Shown here: piece by piece, positions 58,375 through 64,000 of the stretch
Position numbering within the stretch: the first letter of the stretch is position 1
Layout of the letters: the number at the start of each line of letters is the position of its first letter
NCBI GenBank assembly: GCA_001689515.1
Contig: LUJR01000009.1
Coordinates: forward strand, 200,565-264,564
Direction: 5' to 3'
Source: Bacteroidales bacterium M7
GTDB taxonomy: Bacteria; Bacteroidota; Bacteroidia; Bacteroidales; Muribaculaceae
DNA length: 64,000 bases
Program-made: the position numbers and the translations under genes
The notes under the pieces: model-generated
The model's input: the letters and a program-made list of their open reading frames with translations, nothing else
The model's database searches: none
What the model was told of the DNA's origin: nothing

Positions 58375-60030
58375 TCAGTCGGCTTCGATGTCGCGGACAC
58401 GCAGCTTGTCTCCCGTTTCGTCGACTATGCTCCGGAAGTAACGCGGATCATCATAACCTCCGAATTTGGGTGATACGGGCATACCGTCGGAAGTGCGTGC
58501 AAACTTGCCGTTGCTGTCCTCTTTCTTGATATTGAAGTCAAGATATTTTACGAGCAGGTATTCTCCGAGATTGCGGTATTCATTGATGTAGCGGTCGGTG
58601 GCAGCGATGGTGTAGTCGTTGAGTATCTCGGCTGCCTGCGGAGTGGGAAGCGAGGTTATGCTTGTGCGCAGCGAGTCGGTGTCGGCAGCAAGGCGTTTTT
58701 CGATGCTTCCCTGCACTCTGCGTATGTCGGGAATCATCTGGGAGTAGCGGTAATAAGCCTGGTTTGCCACGAAATTGTTGACCCAGAAACTGGAGTCCCA
58801 TGAGATGTTATAGAGGTCACCGTTGCCAGGCTGGAAACCGCGGGGTATGCGTGTCACGCTGCAAAATACCGGTATGTAAACATTGGTGTTTGCATCGTCG
58901 CATCCAAACCACAGTATGCCTTTCATAGCCTCAGGGTGGTTGCGGTTCATCTGTGCTACGAGCGAGAACCCGGTCTGCTGGGTGGCTATGGCGCGTTCGT
59001 GGACGTATTTTACGCTGTCCACTTCAAATTCCATCGGACGGGCGCGGTAGGGGACTCTATAGGGACCTGCGCCTATATCGGTGGTCATGTCAAATGGAGT
59101 GTCCTCGAAATGGTCACGCATCATCCATTTCATGTCATCGACGCTAAGAGGCTTGTCGGGTTTGACCCAGAGGGGGAGGACTTCACCTTTGCCCTCGTTG
59201 ATCCATGGCAGATAGCGGTCCATGCCTGATGCGAATTTGTTGTAGAACGCCCATACTCGAGCTTCGCATCCGCGCAAAGCCCCGAAGTCAGCGGGGGCAT
59301 AGGCTTTTGAGAAACTGAAATCCTCGTCTTTGCCATTGAAATATCCTTGCTTGCGGGCAAATGATATTACATCAGGTGAATAGATGCAGTTTTCTTTATC
59401 CTTGAGGGGAAATTTGTGTATGCGCGAATGGTTGGCATGTGCCGCGATGTAGCCGTCGGGTACTTTCATAGCCACCCACACGGCACCTTTGCTTTTGCCG
59501 CCCTTGCCCACCATCTCCATTATCCATGCTTCGTCGGGGTCGGCGATAGTGAATGATTCTCCTTCGGAGCAGTAGCCGTATTCCTTGACGAGATCGGTCA
59601 TGGTCTTGATAGCCTCGCGGGCGTTTTTAGACCGTTCGAGTGCTATATATATTAGCGACCCGTAGTCGATCAGTCCAGTGGAGTCGGCAAGTTCGTGGCG
59701 TCCGCCGAATGTGCTTTCGACTATGGTGAGTCCGTGACGGTTCATGTTGCCTACGGTCGAGTATGTGTGTGATGGCTGTGGGATTTCGCCTATGTGGCGT
59801 CCGGTGTCCCATTCGGTTACCTTGCGCATCGTCCCTTTGGGATGGTCAGCCTCTGGCGCGCTGTACAGCTCGCCGTAGAGCGTGTGGCTGTCGGCGGCGT
59901 ATGTTGCCATGACGCTTCCGTCAGTCGTGGCTCCGCTTGTGGCTATGAGGCTTGTGCATGCAATCGCCGAAATGACACCGCCGGCAGCCATTGCTGTCAG
60001 TGATGTAAGCAATCGTGAGTGTGGATTCAT
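58375..60030 (-). CDS. C69 family dipeptidase
   Basis: The 551-residue peptidase of family C69 (PepD-like) is an Ntn-hydrolase. A signal-like N-terminus ends in AIAC, and Cys25 at the start of CTSLIATSGATTDGS would be the catalytic nucleophile exposed by cleavage. GNMNRHGLTIVESTFGGRHEL, IADPDEAWIMEMVGKG and AHANHSRIHKFP are family signatures. It cleaves dipeptides, probably in the periplasm. The same residue could also look like a lipobox Cys, but the family supports the Ntn role. It has its own -7 box and terminator. Confidence 0.9.
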   Translation of the reverse strand: MNPHSRLLTSLTAMAAGGVISAIACTSLIATSGATTDGSVMATYAADSHTLYGELYSAPEADHPKGTMRKVTEWDTGRHIGEIPQPSHTYSTVGNMNRHGLTIVESTFGGRHELADSTGLIDYGSLIYIALERSKNAREAIKTMTDLVKEYGYCSEGESFTIADPDEAWIMEMVGKGGKSKGAVWVAMKVPDGYIAAHANHSRIHKFPLKDKENCIYSPDVISFARKQGYFNGKDEDFSFSKAYAPADFGALRGCEARVWAFYNKFASGMDRYLPWINEGKGEVLPLWVKPDKPLSVDDMKWMMRDHFEDTPFDMTTDIGAGPYRVPYRARPMEFEVDSVKYVHERAIATQQTGFSLVAQMNRNHPEAMKGILWFGCDDANTNVYIPVFCSVTRIPRGFQPGNGDLYNISWDSSFWVNNFVANQAYYRYSQMIPDIRRVQGSIEKRLAADTDSLRTSITSLPTPQAAEILNDYTIAATDRYINEYRNLGEYLLVKYLDFNIKKEDSNGKFARTSDGMPVSPKFGGYDDPRYFRSIVDETGDKLRVRDIEAD

Positions 60031-60089
60031 ATAGGTAAGAAATGTGATGGTTTGGTGTTAAGAGGGCATTCGCGACTCTCTGTATGATG

Positions 60090-60097
60090 CAAAATTA
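60090..60097 (-). promoter_or_regulatory. Possible -7 box for the C69 dipeptidase
   Basis: TAATTTTG on the minus strand fits TAnnTTTG, 59 bases before the start. No -33 TTG is at the right place. Confidence 0.45.
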
Positions 60098-60109
60098 CTA
60101 AATTAATCG

Positions 60110-60117
60110 TATTTTTG
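60110..60117 (+). promoter_or_regulatory. Possible -7 box for the DUF1460 gene
   Basis: TATTTTTG fits TAnnTTTG, 26 bases before the ATG. No -33 TTG is at the expected spacing. It is close to the divergent dipeptidase box. Confidence 0.45.
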
Positions 60118-60143
60118 CGGTATCTCATATCTAATATTATCAT

Positions 60144-61022
60144 ATGAAATCGTATCCGGTCGCGTTTTTAATGTTGGTAATGATGGTGGCATCCTTGCAT
60201 GCCACATCACAGGTCTCATCGACACCAAGAGTCAGATGGGGTGACGAGCATGCAGATACGCTCAAACTTTCATCGGTCTACAAGACTCTCTCGGCATCGG
60301 AGGTCAGAGGCAAAGGAGCATTGACATTACTGGCTGCCAGGCAGTTTCTGGATGTGCCATATGTCAGCGGAACGCTTGAATCGCCTGTAGAGATGCTCAC
60401 GGTCAATACTTCGGGTCTTGACTGCACGACTCTTGTAGAACTGAGCATGGCTCTCGCCAAGTCGGTGTCAGAAGGGGAAGTGGATTGGAAAGATGCGCTG
60501 TATGATCTGAGAGACATGCGCTATCGCAACGGGACGGTGGACGGATATGCTTCACGACTCCACTACATATCTGACTGGATTACCGACAACACCTATCGCA
60601 AAAATATCCGCGAGGTGACTTCGGATGCGCCACGCGCCAAAGCCCATATCACTTCGGTCAACTTCATGACGGCGCACCGTGACAAGTATCCTCAGCTTGC
60701 CGATTCCGCTACATATGCCCGGATAAAGGATAAGGAGCGTGGTATGCACCGCTCCAAAAGCTATTTTATCCCTAAGACTGCCATATCTTCACGTGAGGTC
60801 AGGGAATTCCTGGCCGATGGGGATGTGGTATTTATCACTACTTCTATCGAAGGGCTGGACGTGTCGCATGCAGGCATAATATTTAAGGACGACAGGGGCA
60901 TTCCGCATATGCTTCATGCGTCTACCACAGCCGGGAAGGTCATAGAAGACCCGCTTCCTCTCGCTGACTATCTGGCACGTCAGAAAAAAGCTACCGGCAT
61001 CCGCATAGTGCGTCTTCAATAA
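60144..61022 (+). CDS. DUF1460 (NlpC/P60-like amidase) protein
   Basis: A 292-residue secreted protein with a signal peptide (MKSYPVAFLMLVMMVASLHATS). LDCTTLVELSMALA carries the likely catalytic Cys, and SHAGIIFK and HMLHAS carry the His motifs, as expected for DUF1460, a circularly arranged NlpC/P60-type cysteine peptidase/amidase acting on peptidoglycan-like N-acetylmuramyl-L-alanine bonds. Length is typical. Its periplasmic role in cell-wall turnover or peptide recycling would suit the adjacent divergent dipeptidase, but this is an inference. Confidence 0.87.
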   Translation: MKSYPVAFLMLVMMVASLHATSQVSSTPRVRWGDEHADTLKLSSVYKTLSASEVRGKGALTLLAARQFLDVPYVSGTLESPVEMLTVNTSGLDCTTLVELSMALAKSVSEGEVDWKDALYDLRDMRYRNGTVDGYASRLHYISDWITDNTYRKNIREVTSDAPRAKAHITSVNFMTAHRDKYPQLADSATYARIKDKERGMHRSKSYFIPKTAISSREVREFLADGDVVFITTSIEGLDVSHAGIIFKDDRGIPHMLHASTTAGKVIEDPLPLADYLARQKKATGIRIVRLQ

Positions 61023-61043
61023 TAGGATTTTGAGGCTAAATTA

Positions 61044-61074
61044 TTGTTACTCATATAAAAAAATGCTACTTTTG
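61044..61074 (+). promoter_or_regulatory. mce-mmdA promoter (-33/-7)
   Basis: TTG at 61044-61046 and TACTTTTG at 61067-61074, spaced 20 bases, form a full Bacteroidota promoter. The mce ATG is 95 bases downstream, so the leader is long. Confidence 0.75.
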
Positions 61075-61169
61075 CACATGCCTTATAATCTGAAATCACA
61101 GACTCTTTGAGGCGGAAACGTTAACTATCTGCATACATATCAACCTTTTATTTCATATAACATAACTTT

Positions 61170-61592
61170 ATGGATATTTCACACATCGAGCACATCGGTA
61201 TCGCTGTGCCAAGCCTTGACGAGGCTATCCCGTTTTATGAGAACATGCTCGGCCTTAAATGTACAGCCATCGAAGAAGTAGCTGACCAGAAAGTAAAGAC
61301 CGCATTCTTCAAGGTCGGTCAGACCAAGATAGAGCTCCTTGAGGGAACAGCTCCCGAGAGTGCCATCTCAAAATTCATAGCCAACAACGGAGGTCGCGGA
61401 GGCATACAGCACGTGGCATTCGCCATAGAGGACGGTGTGGCAAACGCACTCGCCGAAGTGGAGGAAAAGGGCTGCCGTCTCATCGACAAGGCTCCCCGCA
61501 AGGGTGCTGAAGGACTCAACATCGCCTTCCTGCATCCGAAATCGACTTGCGGCACTCTCATAGAGCTTTGTGAAGATCCTAACAAGAAGTAA
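61170..61592 (+). CDS. mce: Methylmalonyl-CoA epimerase
   Basis: The 140-residue vicinal-oxygen-chelate enzyme converts (R)- to (S)-methylmalonyl-CoA or the reverse. HIEHIGIAVPSLDEAIPFYE, TKIELLEGTAPESAISKFI, GIQHVAFAIED and TLIELCED provide the metal ligands (His, Gln/His, Glu). It works between the B12-dependent mutase (encoded elsewhere) and the decarboxylase in the next gene, 29 bases downstream, in the succinate-propionate pathway. Confidence 0.96.
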   Translation: MDISHIEHIGIAVPSLDEAIPFYENMLGLKCTAIEEVADQKVKTAFFKVGQTKIELLEGTAPESAISKFIANNGGRGGIQHVAFAIEDGVANALAEVEEKGCRLIDKAPRKGAEGLNIAFLHPKSTCGTLIELCEDPNKK

Positions 61593-61621
61593 TATTTAAC
61601 TCATACCTACATCACTCTGAA

Positions 61622-63175
61622 ATGAGCAACCAGTTAGAAAAAGTAAAAGAGCTAATCGCTCTCCGTACAGAGGCACGTCTCGGCGGTGGCGAGAAAGCCA
61701 TTCAGAAGCAGCACGATAAAGGCAAATATACTGCACGTGAGCGCATCGCCCAGCTGCTTGACGAAGGTTCGTTTGAAGAAATAGATATGTTTGTGCGCCA
61801 CCGTTGCACCAACTTCGGTCAGGAGAAGAAAAGCTACCTCGGTGACGGTGTCGTGACCGGTTACGGTACTATCGAAGGACGCCTTGTGTATGTTTTCGCA
61901 CAGGATTTCACGGTGTTCGGCGGCTCTCTGAGCGAGACCATGGCGCTCAAGATATGCAAAATCATGGACATGGCGATGAAGATGGGTGCTCCTGTCATAG
62001 GTCTCAATGACTCGGGCGGTGCACGTATCCAGGAAGGCATCAATGCCCTCGCAGGCTATGCGGAGATATTCCAGCGCAATATCATGGCTTCTGGTGTGAT
62101 ACCCCAGATTTCTGGCATCCTCGGTCCGTGTGCCGGAGGTGCGGTGTATTCTCCTGCCTTGACCGACTTCACCATCATGACCAAGGGCATCAGCTATATG
62201 TTCCTTACCGGTCCCAAGGTGGTGAAGACCGTGACAGGCGAGGATGTGACACAGGAAGCTCTCGGTGGAGCAGAAGTACATGCCTGCAAGAGCGGCGTGG
62301 CTCATTTTGCCGCTGAGGACGGTGAGGAGACCCTCAAAATCATCCGTAAGCTCTTCAGCTACATACCCCAGAACAATCTCGAGGAGCCGCCGCTGGTAGA
62401 GTGCACCGACCCCATCGACCGTCTCGAGGACTCGCTCAACGAGATTGTGCCTGATTCGGCTACACGTCCCTACGACATGTATGAGGTGATCGGAGCTATT
62501 GTCGACAATGGCGAATTCCTTGAAATACAGTCAGGTTACGCCAAGAATATAATCATCGGTTTTGCCCGTTTCAACGGTCAGGCTGTAGGTATCGTGGCTA
62601 ACCAGCCCAAGTTCCTCGCCGGTGTGCTTGACAGCAATGCTTCGCGCAAGGCAGCCCGCTTCGTGCGCTTCTGCGACGCCTTTAATATACCTCTGGTCAC
62701 TCTCGTGGATGTCCCCGGCTTCCTCCCCGGCACAGGTCAGGAGTACAATGCTGTAATCCTCCACGGAGCCAAGCTGCTCTACGCTTATGGCGAAGCAACT
62801 GTGCCCAAAGTCACAGTTACCCTCCGCAAGAGCTACGGTGGCAGCCATATCGTGATGAGCTGCAAGCAGCTCCGAGGCGATATGAACTATGCCTGGCCTA
62901 CTGCCGAAATCGCCGTGATGGGTGGTGCCGGTGCCGTAGAAGTGCTTTATGCACGTGAGGCAAAAGAGAGCGAAGATCCCAAGAAGGTTCTCGCAGAGAA
63001 AGAGGCTGAATACAACAAGCTGTTCTGCAATCCCTACAATGCAGCCAAGTACGGCTATATCGATGATGTCATTGAGCCGCGTAACACACGCTTCCGCATC
63101 ATCCGTGCACTTCAGCAGCTTGCTACCAAGAAGGTGGTCAATCCCGCCAAGAAGCATGGTAACATTCCTCTCTAA
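61622..63175 (+). CDS. mmdA: Methylmalonyl-CoA decarboxylase/propionyl-CoA carboxylase carboxyltransferase subunit
   Basis: The 517-residue carboxyltransferase subunit has two crotonase-like halves: acyl-CoA binding GGSLSETMALKI, LNDSGGARIQEG and GPCAGGAVYSPAL in the N-terminal half, and VDVPGFLPGTGQEYN, KSYGGSHIVMSCK and AWPTAEIAVMGGAGAVEVLY in the C-terminal half. It moves CO2 from methylmalonyl-CoA to biotin to give propionyl-CoA. Mce before it and an OadG-type protein after it point to the membrane-bound, Na+-pumping decarboxylase and not to a soluble carboxylase. Confidence 0.93.
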   Translation: MSNQLEKVKELIALRTEARLGGGEKAIQKQHDKGKYTARERIAQLLDEGSFEEIDMFVRHRCTNFGQEKKSYLGDGVVTGYGTIEGRLVYVFAQDFTVFGGSLSETMALKICKIMDMAMKMGAPVIGLNDSGGARIQEGINALAGYAEIFQRNIMASGVIPQISGILGPCAGGAVYSPALTDFTIMTKGISYMFLTGPKVVKTVTGEDVTQEALGGAEVHACKSGVAHFAAEDGEETLKIIRKLFSYIPQNNLEEPPLVECTDPIDRLEDSLNEIVPDSATRPYDMYEVIGAIVDNGEFLEIQSGYAKNIIIGFARFNGQAVGIVANQPKFLAGVLDSNASRKAARFVRFCDAFNIPLVTLVDVPGFLPGTGQEYNAVILHGAKLLYAYGEATVPKVTVTLRKSYGGSHIVMSCKQLRGDMNYAWPTAEIAVMGGAGAVEVLYAREAKESEDPKKVLAEKEAEYNKLFCNPYNAAKYGYIDDVIEPRNTRFRIIRALQQLATKKVVNPAKKHGNIPL

Positions 63176-63206
63176 TATTCATATCAATACATATTCGTAA
63201 CTCAGT

Positions 63207-64000
63207 ATGAAACAACGACTAATGCTCCTTGCCATCGCCGTATGTGTATGCGCCGGCATTGTCTCAGCCCAGGGACGCCGCGGCTTGCGCATCAATGAGG
63301 TCATGGTCAAGAATGAGTCAAGCGTCATAGATGATTACGGCCGGCATGCTGCCTGGATAGAGCTCTTCAATTCCACTTTCGGACCCTTGGAGATTTCAAG
63401 CGTCTATCTGACCAACGACCGTAACAATCCCACGATGTACCCTGTGCCTCTTGGTGATGTCAATACCCGCATTCCCAAGCGTCAGCATGTTATATTCTGG
63501 GCTGACGGAATGCCCAATGACGGAACTTTCCATACTAATTTCGTCCTCATTCCCGGGGCGGACAACTGGATCGGTCTGTATGATGCCGACGGAAAGACCC
63601 TCATTGATGAGGTGACCATCCCGGCTACGCTGCCGTTTGATGCTTCATATGCACGCAAAGTGGACGGTGAAGGCGCTGATAATGACGCTTCGGCGTGGGA
63701 GGTACGTGACGGTAGCACTTCGTCGCTTTATATCACCCCGAGCAGCAATAACATCATCAAGGATACCAACAACAAGGTAGCTACCTTCAAGGAACTTGAT
63801 GAGGCTGGAGGCGGTATGACCATCATGGCGATGTGCATCGTATTTTCGGCTCTGCTCGTGCTCTGTATAAGCTTCTATATCATCAACAAGATTTCGGCAG
63901 CCATATCCAAGAGCAACAAGGCGAAGACCGTGGGTCTTAATCTCAAGGAACTCGCACGTGACGAGCGTCCTGACCACGACACCGGTGAGGAAATCGCAGC
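63207..64000 (+). CDS. OadG family protein with N-terminal lamin-tail domain, partial
   Basis: An open reading frame begins with ATG at 63207 and runs off the window (264 codons visible). A signal peptide (MKQRLMLLAIAVCVCAGIVS) is followed by a lamin-tail-like beta domain (RINEVMVKNESSVIDDYGRH, AAWIELFNST, VYLTNDRNNP, QHVIFWADG) and then a membrane helix (MTIMAMCIVFSALLVLCISFYI), with a cytoplasmic Lys-rich part. The helix and its context match OadG, the gamma subunit that anchors Na+-pumping decarboxylases. The C-terminal end, and probably the biotin carrier and mmdB genes, lie beyond the window. It starts 31 bases after mmdA. Confidence 0.85.
   Translation, partial: MKQRLMLLAIAVCVCAGIVSAQGRRGLRINEVMVKNESSVIDDYGRHAAWIELFNSTFGPLEISSVYLTNDRNNPTMYPVPLGDVNTRIPKRQHVIFWADGMPNDGTFHTNFVLIPGADNWIGLYDADGKTLIDEVTIPATLPFDASYARKVDGEGADNDASAWEVRDGSTSSLYITPSSNNIIKDTNNKVATFKELDEAGGGMTIMAMCIVFSALLVLCISFYIINKISAAISKSNKAKTVGLNLKELARDERPDHDTGEEIA

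Overview
The window looks like chromosomal DNA of a gut-type Bacteroidota, order Bacteroidales, most likely Muribaculaceae. The order is well supported. It rests on TAnnTTTG -7 promoter boxes, a complex I gene set with fused nuoCD and no nuoEFG next to it, an ATP synthase operon in the order beta-epsilon-a-c-b-delta-alpha-gamma, a methylmalonyl-CoA decarboxylase locus with a lamin-tail OadG protein, GH97 and GH3 polysaccharide enzymes, and DUF4494 and DUF1599 proteins. The family is an inference from overall gene content. I saw no rRNA, tRNA, CRISPR array or intact insertion sequence.

Layout. 1-4.7 kb: start of rpsP, a nitroreductase, an FHS-type sugar transporter, a yggS/DUF4494 pair and gpmA. 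4.8-7.8 kb: a complete ABC importer for an iron chelate or cobalamin. 7.8-9.15 kb: an AT-rich accessory stretch with two small membrane proteins and the stump of a Fic gene. 9.1-16.1 kb: a minus-strand operon hisS-uvrB-ygiQ-trmN6-CPBP protease. 16.2-21.1 kb: divergent GH97 and GH3 glycosidases and a small lipoprotein. 21.3-28.1 kb: clpC, gyrA and a TPR protein. 28.2-32.3 kb: DUF1599-DoxX-tpiA-SPOR-folE. 32.4-38.8 kb: an aminotransferase, a LolC/E-type permease, rsfS-ftsH, a DUF1919 protein and a basic orphan protein. 38.8-40.1 kb: a repeat-rich gap and a zinc-ribbon membrane protein. 40.2-58.1 kb: an 18-gene minus-strand respiratory block in which the whole F1Fo ATP synthase operon lies between nuoH and nuoI. 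58.4-64 kb: a C69 dipeptidase, a DUF1460 amidase-like protein, then mce-mmdA-oadG running off the window.

How the genes work together. The central block joins proton pumping (Nuo without its NADH module) to ATP synthesis in one co-directional cluster. At the right edge, mce and mmdA belong to the succinate-to-propionate route, which needs a B12-dependent mutase encoded elsewhere, so B12 import by the ABC system at 4.8-7.8 kb would fit, though its ligand is unproven. GH97, GH3 and the FHS transporter supply sugars.

The most unusual features are: (1) the atp operon nested inside nuo; (2) a family of 77-91 bp intergenic inverted repeats with GTAGGGAC ends that look like REP/BIME elements, with at least six paired copies and no mobilising transposase in the window; (3) a duplicated 34-residue Ala/Lys-rich unit at the C-terminus of NuoI; (4) C-rich, G-poor 3' ends on several unit-terminal genes, which could be Rho loading regions; and (5) a decayed accessory island around a truncated Fic gene.
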